A stretch of DNA of 64,000 nt from Riptortus pedestris. Taxonomy: Eukaryota; Arthropoda; Insecta; Hemiptera; Alydidae. The first letter of the stretch is position 1; each line of letters starts with the position of its first letter. This document shows positions 46,181 through 58,622 of the stretch, piece after piece. The notes under the pieces are model-generated. The model did no database searches. It was not told the DNA's origin and saw only the letters and a list, made by a program, of their open reading frames with translations. The translations under genes were made by a program, and so were the position numbers. The stretch spans positions 70,512,001-70,576,000 of the forward strand of contig CM032232.1 of assembly GCA_019009955.1 (NCBI GenBank), read 5' to 3'.

Positions 46181-47923
46181 TTAATAAATAATTCTACATT
46201 TCCTACTTATTAATAATTTTAACTGTTGCTTTTTACTTACTCTCATTTACTAGGTAAAGAAAGTATTGCAATCGCACAAAATTTAGTTTTTAACGGCGAT
46301 ATCCACTTTTTGACTAGCCCTGAATGCATCATGACTAGGCTTTAGAAAATTGGAATTTCATTTTAAAAGCTGATGTATCTTGAACTGTTTCACCAAAAAA
46401 TCTCACAACGAGACTAGTGGACTCACTGGAACTATAGACACACAAGATGCGACACAACTTCACACAGAATTCTAAAATACAACACGTTACACTGACACAT
46501 TAACAGAAACACTACTAGCTCTTTCGTCTTTTAGCCTACTGTCCGTCTATCATTAGTTTTACCCTGTCTATCAGTATCGACCTGCACAGATCATCTTCAG
46601 CACGTCTCAGACAACCAACGCCTAATAATACATAATAAATGACAGAAAAAGGCAATCTTTACCCAAAATACTTGTCCTATCCCACATCACAGCCCGGTAT
46701 GTATGTGTTTATCCCGTGTATATGCGAGTGTACATGAGGTACTTGTTTTTATTTTGCATATTTCCACGTTTTTAATTAATTTAGTTTTCTTTGCATGCCC
46801 TTCCCCTCCGCATGCTTTTTCTTTTGGCCATTCTTCTTTAGTCAGGCATAGGGAAGAAAAAAGAAGAAATAACTAAAAACTGTTTCACCTTTCCATACGA
46901 TTAAGGTCAACTAATGGGGGAAATGTTCCGTACTTATTAAGGATTCAGAAGATTTTTATATTTACATAAATATAACTACAAATTATGATCAATACCATTC
47001 TTTGTTCTAGTACATGAAAATATACGGCAAACCATTTCGTATTCAATTCTAAAGAGTAAGAAGAAGTAATGTGGTGCACACATCAGAATTGTTGTACTTT
47101 AAGGATCCCAAAAAATCTCCATAATGTGAACGGAGCCTCGAAAATAAATCCAAAATACGTCTAAAAAATGTTTAAACCATTTTGAATAGCAGGTACACTA
47201 TCTTACAAAACGAGTATACGGGCATATGTCTTGATAGCCTTTTATGGAATTATTTGACAATGAAGGATTATCCGTTTCTCTAATTTCAACAAATTCACCC
47301 ATATTATTGTACGATTAGAATAATTTGATGGCACTGATCAGTACAGGGAAACATATTTGAACAATTTAAGGTTCTCATTAAATAAACCAACCTCTAGTTA
47401 ATGCCTTTTAGCAAATACTTGACGTTGATTGCTGGAGCTTCTGAGTGGCACAGACTCCATGCAGAGAGCGCTGAAGATGATGGTTTTCCCTTGAAAATAT
47501 GTTCGCCAGTAGAAAACAAATACCAGTGAAGGTTGACCTTTTCTCGAAAACGTAAACTTGACAGAATTCTTGGTTATTGGAATAGTCGTTAGAAACTCTG
47601 TGAAAATGAATTTATCGGAAATTTAACTTGAGTTAAGCAATGTAACAGTTTGTAAATTTATAGCCTTTATTTATAGTATCGTGAAATATAAAGCGGATAA
47701 AAGTTTCATTTGATATATAGACAGGAGAGTTATATACTGCCTGGTGTAATTCATCGCAGCGGTACTGGAGGGTAATTTTGACAGTGAGAAAGCTTTGTTG
47801 TAAAAGCGGGCGGAAAAGAAAATGTTTTTGAAGAACTGAGGGTGCGATACTAGCGGAGATGTGACCTCCAAACCTCGAGCAGCGGCAGAGAAACCGGCCG
47901 GCTTCCAGTGACCTGCCTTCTCT

Positions 47924-47925
<2 letters not shown>
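46181..47925. other. Unassigned intergenic sequence
   Basis: No gene was recognised. CTGAAGATGATGG...GAAAATATG near 47470 is a weak relative of the CTGANGA motifs. The 85-codon minus-strand frame at 47671-47928 has no identifiable product. Confidence 0.4.
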
Positions 47926-47989
<64 letters not shown>

Positions 47990-48009
47990 CTCTCTCCTCT
48001 CTCTCTCTT

Positions 48010-48041
<32 letters not shown>

Positions 48042-48060
48042 GCCCCCTCTTTCTAGTTCT
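47926..48060. repeat. (TC)n microsatellite, interrupted
   Basis: Long CT run with CAGC, TCC and CGCCCC interruptions. A serine/leucine-only frame over it is an artefact. Confidence 0.97.
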
Positions 48061-48119
48061 TCTCTTCCCCCGCCTTACCTTAGGGCACCCCTTTTTGCGG
48101 ATAACGAGGTCTATCTTTA

Positions 48120-49890
48120 AAACTTAGGACGTACACTACAACCTCTACACTGTCTGGCCAAGAAAAAATACAAGAAACAATAAACCTCCATGAAACATGG
48201 AGTGTCAAAATTGGCTTGACATTCTCATCAGCAAAAACTCAAACCACACTATTTACACAAAAAAGAAAAGACATTTAAACAATGAAACCACAAAGAAATT
48301 ACATACAATGAAATTCTTAGGCATGACCTTTGACAAACACCTAACATTGGTACCCCACTTGAAGGATCTTGTCAACAAATGTAGAAAATCCTTACATTTT
48401 TTGAGAATCATAAGTAACACTAAATGAGGAGATGACAGGAAAGTAATATTAAACTTCTATCGATGTTACATCCGATCTCATTTGGATTATGGAAGTATAG
48501 CATACTCGTCTGCCAAGCCCAATACACTCAAAATACTCAACACAATTCAAAATACAGGTATTCGATTAGCAATAGGCGCCTTCAGGTCCAGCCCTATTGA
48601 AAGTATTCTTGTTGAAGCTGGTGAACCAGCATTACAAAGCAGAAGACTGCTATTAATGGCAAAGTACTATAACAGAATCCAAGCGTTCCCTGAGGGATGT
48701 TGCAAGGATGAAATTTTGCAAAACCCATTCATTGCACTATATGAAAACTAACCCTCACATATCCGCCCTTTCTATATAGTGAAGGTTTATTTGGTATCCA
48801 AAGCGTGAATATATTCCCTCTAAGGATACCTAAAACACCTCCTTGGCTTATTAAGTACGTTGTAGATCTATCGTTAACCAAGGTTAAAAAATCAGACACA
48901 TTATCAACAATATACTACAAAAATCACTTCAAAATGTTTTTAGCAAAGAAAAACTTCCATTCTGTTTGGTATACTGACGGATCCAATAGCTATGACAAAG
49001 ACGGATCTGCAGCAGTCACAGAAAGAGAAGTTTTTTCAGAAACGTTCCATCCTACTATGGTATACTTGGAGCTGAACTCCACGCAACTTGATTGGCACTT
49101 AAAAACATGACACCTACATCATCACAGCCCAAACACACACTAATTCGTTCAGATTCACTAAGTTTATTATTAACCCTCCGAGACATTTACATCACTCACC
49201 CAATAGCACCAAACATAACAGAAGAAATTCATAAACAGCAAACATACCAAAATACAATTACCCTATATTGGCTGCCAGGACCTTGGACTTAGTACGACAG
49301 CAGACTAGTAGGCTAAACTAATTACTCAACCAACTTATTATACGAAGACATAGTGAGACATATACGCCACTGAATCCTCTAAACAAATAGCAATCAGAAT
49401 GGATGTTGTTCTTGCCAGACTCAGGATCGGCCACACATACCTGACACATAGGCACTTAATGACAAGGACTGATAACCCTATATGCAAATACTGCAACAAA
49501 CACCTTACGATAAAACACATACTGACAGACTGCATCCAACGAAAAAACCTTCACATACCCCACGATATAACAGAACTATTAACTGACAGCAGCCAATATA
49601 TTCCACAAGTACTAACATATCTGAACCACATAAACATTTACAAAAACATATAGTACAGAATAGAATAGGTCTACAGCATACTTAAAAATATTTAAAAGGG
49701 TTAACTTTTATTATATTCTTTAGACAAAGCACGAATATGAGAAACAATCAGATATTAAATAAATATTTTCCATAATATTGTACAACAAAGGTTAGTGCAC
49801 GAAGGAGTAAATACATTATTTTAATTATGCCAATCACCATCGCTGAGGGGCACAAACCAAATAAATAATAAATTAAATATTCTGTGTCAA
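48120..49890 (+). pseudogene. I-type LINE remnant: RT thumb, RNase H, C-terminal zinc motif
   Basis: Pieces appear in the order expected for an I-like LINE. GLTFSSAKT (reverse transcriptase, about 48205) and KFLGMTFDKHLTLVPHLKDL come first. An in-frame TGA follows ISNTK. Then SHLDYGSIAYSSA, IQNTGIRLAIGAFRSSP and AGEPALQSRRLLLMAKYY (48482-48751), and WYTDGSNSYDKDGSAAV (RNase H start, about 48970). RSDSLSLLLTLRDIYITHP and LYWLPG (RNase H) lead to GHTYLTHRHLMTRTDNPICK, YCNKHLTIKHILTDC (49399-49653). The frame changes several times and several stops are present. The 3' end has AAATAAATAATAAATTAAAT. Dead, and 5' truncated at about the TC microsatellite. Confidence 0.9.
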
Positions 49891-50559
49891 ATACTATAGG
49901 GGTCTACGATTAGGTGTTATTCTACTTCTCTTCAGAATACCTAAAAAACAATACTACCAGTTCAATATACTAACTTTCTACGAATTTTTTTCATACCTAC
50001 ATGAATAATAATAATATTTTAAGTGTGGAATGTGTAATCGTAAATAACTCAGCTATCACTAACCAAGTCGATTATGTTATATAGACAATGTTATTTATTA
50101 ACGATTTTCCTTCCAATATATTATTATATAAATTTTTCTCTAACTCGAAAATGACGGAAATTATTGATAATTTTAGGTTTTCAGAGTTCAATTAACTCCC
50201 ACTACTACATATGGTATTTTCAGTTTTATGCTATATACTAGCCATCTCATGTTTGGTCTAAATATTTTAGTTTTATTTCTAGACATTCAGAGGCATTTTT
50301 GCACCTTGCCTACATCACCTCAATCCAACACTCTATAGCTTGACGAACGTCTACAGTGGAGGGAAACTTCTATAAACACTTAAGTTCGTTTTATTTTAAC
50401 TGGAGTATTACTAAAGCTATTTGTAATTTATCGTCTTCAGTCGTGAGCAAACCTTCTCGCCTGATGTGACACTTAAATTAGACTACATTTCACTAATAAT
50501 CGCATGATCTGTTTCAATTTCAAGTCATATTTAAAAATAACTCTTTCTAAAAAAATTAT
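49891..50559. other. Unassigned intergenic sequence
   Basis: AT-rich; nothing recognised. Confidence 0.4.
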
Positions 50560-50762
50560 TTCTTAACGACCGCTTTCTGCTACTAAGGCTAATTGGGACG
50601 GGTTATCTACAGGTTACGTCCCTTTTCTATCTAGGTTGGAGCTAATGAGTTTGTCCCTAAATAAATTCCTATTACACAGGTGCGAATCTATCTCACGACT
50701 CTAGCTTTGCCAAGTGAGATAAAGATCAACACCTTAACTGGCATGGCTAACCTGAGCCATCG
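50560..50762 (-). mobile_element. tRNA-derived SINE, diverged
   Basis: Minus strand: GGCTCAGGTTAGCCATGCC, a decayed B-box (GTGAGATAGATTCGCACC), GGGACGTAACCTGTAGATAA, CCCGTCCCAATTAGCC, then GCAGAAAGCGGTCGTTAAG. One of the more mutated copies of the family. Confidence 0.85.
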
Positions 50763-50950
50763 CTCCTTCTAAAGCATAAATGTAAAGAAGAGTGATGGAC
50801 GTCATCTCCAACAAGTACCATATCAGACTCTTTTATCATATTGATAAGAATACTACGAATTTCTCTAATGATGGAAAGTTACAGGGTCTACCCAAATGTG
50901 TTTTGGGCACCGTGAAAGTTTATACTTGGACTCGTTTTATTTATTTTTTT

Positions 50951-50995
<45 letters not shown>

Positions 50996-51659
50996 GCCGC
51001 TTTACTTTTTATGTGGGAAGTATGAACATAGCTTCTTGATCAGAGAATAACAGATATGCTAATGATCCAATTAACAACCTTGGGGTACTCCATAAACTAT
51101 TAAACTTACTTATCAGATTCTGAAAATACATTATCTTGTTTTGGTATTTTTGATTTATGTTTCAATAATGACTGGAGAAAAAAAAAATGTATATGAATAT
51201 TTATAAAGTTGTCTAATGGCCATGCAAACGTAATCTCACACTTTCTTAGCGGACTAAATTAGTATAGTACATAATTACTATAATTATAATGTGACCTGAT
51301 TAATATAATTTAATTTGAATAGGACCCCATAAATTACAGAAAGGTTTCTTTTTTTCAGGGCAAAGTTAAAGTATAAAAGAAATAGTATTTCAGTTATTAT
51401 TATCATTATAATATCTTGAAATATACTTTACAGTAGTTTATTACTAGTGAAAATATGTGCTTGTTATGTAAGAGGTACAACAACGACTTAAGAAATTGTT
51501 GAAAAGTTTTTGTGTTGTTCATTCTTCCAAACATTCGCCAAAATATACAATATCCAATGCATATTGGCTTATGGGTTTTAGCTATTCAAGAAATTCAATC
51601 CTATAATGAAAAATCTGGCATCCTTTACATAAAGGAAAAATAAAGCTGTCCCATTAAAA
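50763..51659. other. Unassigned, with TA microsatellite at 50954-50991
   Basis: No gene or terminus recognised. The TA run is flanked by TTTTTTTATTATA and ATTAGCCGCTTTAC, not Helentron-like. Confidence 0.45.
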
Positions 51660-52106
51660 AAAGCCCGTCACGCAGGGGCGTCCTGCGTAAACTAAGCAGA
51701 TTTCCCACGTGAAGTTTTACAAAAGAGAAATTTCACGAGAGCCGAACAGTTAAGGAAACGGCCTAACTAGCTTTTGGCTGGAAAGTCACTCGTCCGTTAG
51801 CCGCCCAGATTTAATAAAAATGCAAATATCTCGGTTAATATTCAAGATAGAGAATAAATATATATATAACAATATTTATAGTAAATTTAATTTGCAATAA
51901 GATTGATTCTATACAATTTTTCTATCCGACTTGTAGTAACGGAGATAATTCAAATTTTCGAAAATCCTCCCCACTAAACCCCCCCCCTTCCCATTTCGTC
52001 CGATTTCAGGCGTTAACGATCTTGATCTTTCTTTTTACATAAAACGACTAAATATCGAGTTTGGTAACGATCAAACAAAAATTACGACCGCTAGAGCGGT
52101 AAGAGG

Positions 52107-52169
<63 letters not shown>

Positions 52170-52302
52170 ATATAGTATATATGCAGTTTTAACGGACCTC
52201 ATTTTCGTCATCTACTAGGTAGGATCGATGGACATTTGAAGAAAAATTCCGTCATGAGTACAGCCTGAATAGCTAATATCTCTTAAGGGAAATCTGCTAA
52301 TA
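51660..52302 (+). mobile_element. Helentron-like element, full length, enlarged 5' hairpin
   Basis: Starts AAGCCCGTCACGCAGG; the terminal hairpin is ACGCAGG-GGCGT-CCTGCGT, a seven-base stem with a five-base loop instead of six and three. 5' sub-type with CGGCCTAACTAGC near 51765. (TA)n at 52110-52161. Ends TCTCTTAAGGGAAATCTGCTAA. The region between TA and hairpin is intact. Confidence 0.93.
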
Positions 52303-52384
52303 AAGTCTTCCCATTAAGAAAGTGAAAAATCAGCTAAACATTTTCGAGTAAAGAACGAAAAATATTAATTGATGACGCCAACAC
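52303..52384. other. Short spacer between Helentron-like copies
   Basis: No feature recognised. Confidence 0.4.
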
Positions 52385-52818
52385 ATGACGTATTTGCATG
52401 TATCTCACAAACTAAATGTCCAATGATAACCATATATGGTATTTAACCTTGGAATGCAGTGGTTCATGATATAACGGTTTATTGTTAGTATGACTAGAGT
52501 AGGAGTGGGGGTTTACTGAAAACCAAAAACTATAACATCCAAATATCTTGGTTAATATTCATGATACCGAAAATATATATTGAATAACATTTATTGAGCA
52601 TTCAATTTTCAATAAAATTATTGCTATACAATCTTTCGATCTGACGTAGGTAAATAGAGATATTTTTTTTTTTTTTCATTACCTCTCCCTCTTAACCCAA
52701 ACTCCCATTCGTTCGATTTCTGACATTAACGAAATTGATCTTCATTTTCCCATAAATCGTTTAAATATGGAGTATGGTATTGATCAAACCAAAATTGCAA
52801 CCACTAGAGCTTTAACAG

Positions 52819-52888
<70 letters not shown>

Positions 52889-53416
52889 CGGCACTCCAAG
52901 AAGAGCGGATATTATAGCCATCACGAAAAATGAAAAAAGGATGAAAATTCTGGATCCTACTGTCCGTTTTGAGATTAACAAAAAGCAAGCAGACGAGGTG
53001 AACCAGGAGAAGAAAAGCATATATGAACCTTGTTGCCCCTATTTCATAGAGAAATACGAAATCCAAGACTGGACAGTTATGGGGCTACTGTTCGGCTCAA
53101 GAGGAGTCCTCCATCAAAAAACGGCGAAGATACTAATAGAACAAGGGCTAACAAACGATGATATGAAGAATTTATCCTCACTTATTCTAAAATCATCAAT
53201 AAGAATTCTCCATCATCATTTATATAAAAAATAAAGATAAAAATAATAAGCTGCACTCTCACCTGAGATACCTCCCTAATTTACAATATTCAAATTATTC
53301 CAACTTTTCGCATACAATTTAAATAAAATTTAAAAAAAAAATATTATTACCAGAAATTGGCAGATTAGGAGGCTGACCATACAGGTACCCTCAGAAGGAG
53401 GGCAGCTTATTTTGTT

Positions 53417-53490
<74 letters not shown>

Positions 53491-53520
53491 AGTTTAGAAC
53501 GGACCTCATTTTCTGCTAAT
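52385..53520 (+). mobile_element. Helentron-like element interrupted in its TA tract by a LINE
   Basis: 5'-truncated body starting GTATTTGCATGTATCTCAC and running to AAATTGCAACCACTAGAGC and (TA)n at 52817-52884. After a LINE fragment, (TA)n resumes at 53423-53490, then TTTAGAACGGACCTCATTTT, and the element ends abruptly at about 53512. The pattern repeats that of 15119-17089: foreign DNA bounded by TA runs at the same place in the element. Confidence 0.85.
52885..53420 (+). pseudogene. RLE-type (R2-like) LINE C-terminus in a TA tract
   Basis: Frame from the TA run to the stop at 53232-53234: DGTPRRADIIAITKNEKRM, KILDPTVRFEI, KSIYEPCCPYFIEKYEIQDW, TVMGLLFGSRGVLHQ, LILKSSIRILHHHLY. RRADIIAI...ILDPTVRFE fits the PD-(D/E)XK-like restriction-like endonuclease at the C-terminus of R2/R4-group LINEs (R2: KPDxx...DVTVxYE), with A in place of P. 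About 185 bases of 3' untranslated sequence end GGGCAGCTTATTTTG and TTTGTTT before the TA tract. Only about 115 residues remain. Clade within the RLE LINEs is uncertain. Confidence 0.7.
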
Positions 53521-53749
53521 TCTGTCCTATATTCTCTCTGACATTGTTCTCAGAGACCTTCTTTCAGATTACATATGTTGCAAATACACGCACCAATTGC
53601 TCGGTCCCTAGGGGTAATTGGTTCAATTGAGTGTATGCTCCTGGTGTTGCAATTTGTTTTTTTTTTTTTTTTATTATTCATGGACGAAAAATGGTTTGCT
53701 TTGTCTAACTTAGGCATATTCTCTTACTTAAAAATCTCTTAGCAGATTT
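53521..53749. other. Spacer with T18 run
   Basis: TTGCTCGGTCCCTAGGGGTA and GTTCAATTGAGTG are present; family unknown. A poly-T run lies at 53655. Confidence 0.4.
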
Positions 53750-53826
53750 TCTTCAAATGTCCATCGATCATACCCAGGAGATGACAAAATGATGTCCGTT
53801 TGAAATCAATATATATATATATATAG

Positions 53827-55511
53827 ATATACTAGCTAAGGTACCCGGCGATGCCCGGGAAATTATTGTTAACTGACTAACGATGGTATTTTGATAGTAA
53901 GACTTCAAGGAGTACAATTACACTGCCCTCCATGACGTAATGATTTTCCGAAATAGCCAACCCTGAAGGGTAACTTTTGGGGATTAATAGAATAAAAATT
54001 TTATTTTTGAAGGATAAATGAAAATATCTTCCTAATTTATCCTTCTACACTTTATGACTCACCGTTTTTCAATAATTCAAACCATAATCATGGGTAGCAT
54101 TTATTACAATTAAATATCATCCATAATGAACATATTTTCTTTCAAAAGCCTACCCGAGCTCAAATAGTTCAGGCAAAGTTTTGCACGTAAGATTATATTT
54201 GCAATAGTGAATCTCACTGGAAATCACTTCCATCAATGCCAGACAGGAAATAAGTAAACTCAATTAACTGGTAAGGCTCCCGTCATCTTCAGCTCCCGCA
54301 TTAGACTTCTCGCTTTTCAGCCTCTTTTATAATCCCCACTCTCGTTTGGAACTAAAATTTTTAATATAGCTTATAATCATGGAAGATTTAATGCTCATTG
54401 ACATACCGAGTTTTGCTAAGTTCAGTCCAATCGTTAGTGTCCAACAAAATTGTTGGCTCCCGCTTTAGATTTTAGTGTATATCACGTTTATACTTTTCTA
54501 TACGACAAAAGTGAATATAACAAAAGTTACTTTAAATAAAAAAATAAACAACTTTTGTTATGTGCATATTTGCCGAAACCCCAATAGGAAACAAAATATC
54601 ACTATATTTAATTTCAGGCCTCCCTTATAACCCCCACTCCTGCCCGTCCCTAGAAATGTTAGTATGGATTATTATATGGAAGGCGTTAGTGCTAATTCAC
54701 ATACCGAGTTTGGTTTAGTTCGGTTGAGTTTTTTTTGCCAAATAAAATTGTTGACTTCCGCAGTAGTTTTTAACGTATAACTCATTTATACATAGGTATA
54801 CAACAAAAGTGTATATAACAAAAGTTACTCTAAATGACAAAATAAACAACTTTTGTTATGAGCTTATTTGCCGAAAAACCAATAGGAAACGAAATATCGC
54901 TATTTTTAATTTCAGGCCTCCCTTAAAACCCCCACTCCTGCCCGTCCCTAGAAATGTTAGTATGGCTTATTATAAGGAAATCGTTAGTATTAATTCACAT
55001 AGCGAGTTTGGTTCAGTTCGGTTGAGTCTTTTGAGCCAAATAAAATTGTGGACTCCCGCTATAGTTTTTAGCGTATAACTCATTTATAATTCCGTATACG
55101 GCAAAAGTACATATAACAAAAGTTACTCTAAATTACAAAATAAACAACTTTTGTTATATGCATATTTGCTGAAAAAGCAATAGGAAACGAAATATCGCTA
55201 TTTTTAATTTCAGGCCTCCCTTATAACCCCCACTCCTGTTCGTCTTAGAGAATATTAATATAGCCTAAAGTCTAAGTTGGGCTAGTAGTAATAAACATAC
55301 CAAGTTTCATAAAATTCGGTTCAGCCGTTTATGCGTGAAAAGGTAACAAACAAACAAACAAACAAATAAACAAACAAACAAATAAACAAACAAACAAACA
55401 AACAGACACCAAAGAAACAAAATGCAGTTATGGTGTCTATGACATGTGAAACGAAAAGTTATCGTGAAATTTCGCGAAAAAAATCAATGTACAGACAGAG
55501 GTTACAATTTT
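53827..55511 (-). mobile_element. TA-flanked element, left half of palindrome
   Basis: Outer end ACTAGCTAAGGTACCCGGCG, ATGCCCGGGAAATTATTG, with CTGAAGGGTAACTTTTGGGG inside. Then three to four monomers of about 298 bases (AACAAAAGTTAC at about 54519, 54817 and 55115; CAGGCCTCCCTTATAACCCC in each), TTCGGTTCAGCCGTTTATG, a (CAAA)n run at 55348-55405, and AGAGGTTACAATTTTA at the centre. Its outer 450 bases differ from those of the right half, so it belongs to a related but distinct subfamily. No coding sequence. Confidence 0.7.
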
Positions 55512-55521
55512 ATATATATAT

Positions 55522-55556
<35 letters not shown>
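55512..55556. repeat. (TA)n at the centre of the palindrome
   Basis: TATATATATATAGATATATA and further TA units. The two element copies diverge from here in opposite directions; the flanking ~110 bases on each side are near-perfect inverted copies. Confidence 0.95.
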
Positions 55557-55561
<5 letters not shown>

Positions 55562-56830
55562 GTAACCTCTGTCTGTACATTGATTTTTTTCGCGAAATTT
55601 CACGATAACTTTTCGTTTCACATGTCATAGACACCATAACTGCATTTTGTTTCTTTCATGTATGTTTGTTTGTTTGTTTGTTTGTTACCTTTTCACGCAT
55701 AAACGGCTGAACCGAATTTTATGAAACTTGGTATGTATATTACTACTAGCCCAACTTAGACTTTAGGCTATACTAATATTCTCTGAGACGAATAGGAGTG
55801 GGGGTTATAAGGGAGGCCTGAAATTAATAATAGCGATATTTCGTTTCCTATTGGTTTTTCGGCAAATATTCACATAACAAAAGTTATTTATTTTAATATT
55901 TAGAGTAACCTTTGTTATATACACTTTCGTCGTATACCTAAGTATAAATGAGTTATAGGCTAAAAATTAGAACGGGAGTGAGCAATTTTATTTGGCACAA
56001 AAGAATCAACCGAACTAAATAAAACTCGGTATGTGAATTAGCACTAACGTCTTCCTTATAATAAGCAATACTAACATTTCCAGGGACGGGCAGGAGTGGG
56101 GGTTATAAGGGAGGCCTGAAATTAAAAATAGTGATATTTCGTTTCCTATTGGGGTTTCGGCAAATATGCACATAACAAAAGTTGTTTATTTTGTTATTTA
56201 GAGTAACTTTTGTATATACAATATCGTCGTATACCGAATTATAAAGACGTTATACGCTAAAAATTATAGCGGGAGTCAACAATTTTATTTGTCACAAAAG
56301 ACACAACCGAACTAAATAAAACACTCGGTATGTGTATTAGCACTAACGCCATCCATATAATAAGCCACACTAACATTTCTAGGGACGGGCAAGAGTGGGG
56401 GTTATAAGGGAGGCCTGGAATTAATAATAGTGATATTTCGTTTCCTATTGGGGTTTCGGCAAATATGCACCTAGCAAAAGTTGTTTATTTTGTTATTTAG
56501 AGAAAGTTGCTCAACAATTCTTTTCAATATGAACTACCAGGTACCTCACCTGGAAAAATTAATTCAAATGTATGTTAATATTTTGTCCTTAATAATTCAA
56601 ATCTATGCATAATGCACAGGAAACGGGAAATATGACAATATGGAGAACAGTGAAGTCTTACATCAAAAAATAATTTAATTATTAACAAATACACAGAAAC
56701 GACGGGTATTAACCCTAAACACAGGGACGGGTAAATTCCAAAATATTGTGTAAAGTAAAGCCTTGCCAAAAAAATACCATCAACATTCAGTCTCAAATGA
56801 ATTCCCGAGCGAAGACGGGTATCTGAGCTA

Positions 56831-56832
<2 letters not shown>
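55557..56832 (+). mobile_element. TA-flanked element, right half of palindrome
   Basis: AAAATTGTAACCTCTGTCTG, CACATGTCATAGACACCAT, (TTTG)n, GGCTGAACCGAATTTTATG, monomers of about 300 bases with GGGAGGCCTGAA, then GTACCTCACCTGGAAAAATT, and the end CCCGAGCGAAGACGGG, TATCTGAGCTAGT. It matches the 15661-16902 copy along its whole length, including the outer end. No coding sequence. Confidence 0.7.
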
Positions 56833-56877
<45 letters not shown>

Positions 56878-57942
56878 ATATCATTACCAAACTCGATATT
56901 TAAACGTTTTATATAAAACTAAAGATCAGGTTCGTAAATAGATGAAATCGGACATAGGGTGGGTGGTTTTCAAAATGAAAAATATATCCGTTTTTATACG
57001 TCGAATTGGAAAAATATATGTAACAATCATATTACAAAATCAATCTTTTTATAAACACTTTTCCTCTATCTTGAATATTAACCGAGATTTTAGCACTTTT
57101 TAATTTTCAGCCTTCAGAAAACCACTATTTTTAGAAATTAATCTTTAACTAGAACAATCAACAATAATCGAGCATATTATCAAACGCCTTATTCCAAGCT
57201 AAAATACCTAAAAGTGTTTTCAACACATCTTTACTAGATGAGAAACGTTCAAATACGCTGTGTGATCCAATAAAGATATTTTTATTTTTGACTGTAACAT
57301 TTGTATTATATGTATTCATCTATGCCATACTCGATATTTATATCGTTTCTATGTACAATATGGATCATGTTGTTTCTCAGTTATTACAAGATTGATCTAA
57401 AAATGTTATAAAATCAATCTTATTAAATTATTGAAACTCACAATTGTTATGTTATTTATTTTTCCCCAACTCAAATATTATGCGAGTTGTTAGTATTTTC
57501 TTATTTTCCAGCCTTCAGTAATCCCTCACTTCTACTCATCGGAGTTTAACTTAGAAATTGGCCATGTTTGTTGGGATGAGGTCACTAGTGTGCTATATCA
57601 GGACGTGGTAATCTGCTTAGTTTACGCAGCTCCTGCGTGACGGACTTTTTCAGTAATTAAGAAAATTGAGTCCGTAACAAGACGAATTCTATGATAAATA
57701 GTCTCATGCCGAGCATGAACTAGTTCGTTTTTGGAGCTGGTTTTCCACATAAATCAAGCGGGGATGTAGTGCTGCCAAGAATGTAAAAAAAAAATAAATA
57801 AATAAAACCTTTATCATTATTATATCAAAAACACTATTACGCAGAGTGTGCATAAAATATGTAGGTCTTCCATGAGCAGGACTGACACAGGATTACGAAT
57901 TGGCATAAACAAAATTTACCACCAACATTGACTAAAACTCCA

Positions 57943-58112
57943 AAAAACGAGGAGATATTTCGAATTTTCGAAAATCCTCCCCTCTAAACCCCCCCCTCCC
58001 AATGGTCCGATTTCTGCCGTTAACGAACTTAATCTTTCTTTTTACATAAAACGACTAAATATCGAGTTTGGTAACGATAAAACATAAATTGCGACCGCTA
58101 GAGCGGTAACAG

Positions 58113-58182
<70 letters not shown>

Positions 58183-58310
58183 TTTTGAACGGACCTCATT
58201 TTCGTCATCTCCTGGGTAGGATCGATGGACATTTGAAGAAAGCTTTCGAAAATCGCGTCATGAGTACAACCTCAATAGCTGATTTCCCTTGAGGGAAATC
58301 TGTGCTAAAA
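57943..58310 (+). mobile_element. Helentron-like element, 5'-truncated
   Basis: Starts in the body at about 57943 (AACGAGGAGATATTTCGAAT), (TA)n at 58118-58178, CTGGGTAGGATCGATGGACA, and a 3' palindrome CTTGAGGG with an inserted GT before GCTAAAAT. It lies between GATTACGAATTGG and GCCTGAAACTTATG, which are adjacent in copy B of the duplicated unit (near 60430). The frame at 58205-58402 is internal. Confidence 0.88.
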
Positions 58311-58406
58311 TGCCTGAAACTTATGTAGGATATAAGATGTTCACTGATGCAGTAACTTAAAGTAAAGATTGCATGAATTGGACTTTTGGAACGATTGAAC
58401 AAACTG

Positions 58407-58437
<31 letters not shown>

Positions 58438-58622
58438 CTATATATAATCTTGAGTGATATGAGTAAATTGCAATTATTCAGTGGTTTGTAGTTTCAAAAT
58501 ATAAAAGTTTTTGCATAATACGTGTAAATTATATTTTTATTATGGTATGTACAAATATTTTGTGGTTAAATACAGTAATTTAGTAATAACTGAAAATGTG
58601 TTAAGTGTACAATAAACAATTA

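Larger units (their letters stand above)
53750..57648 (-). mobile_element. Helentron-like element with a 3-kb palindromic insert in its TA tract
   Basis: Plus-strand reading: AGCAGATTTTCTTCAAATGTC (palindrome deleted), CATACCCAGGAGATGAC and ATATATATATA at 53811. After the insert (53827-56832), TA resumes at 56833-56873, followed by ATTACCAAACTCGATATTTA, GAATATTAACCGAGAT, and the 5' terminus TCTGCTTAGTTTACGCAG, hairpin loop CTC, GACGGACTTTT at 57648. The body between 57150 and 57560 is longer and more diverged than in other copies. Confidence 0.88.

Noticed and set aside
55430..55637. Two almost identical 66-codon proteins on opposite strands
   Set aside because: Direct consequence of the near-perfect palindrome around the central TA tract.
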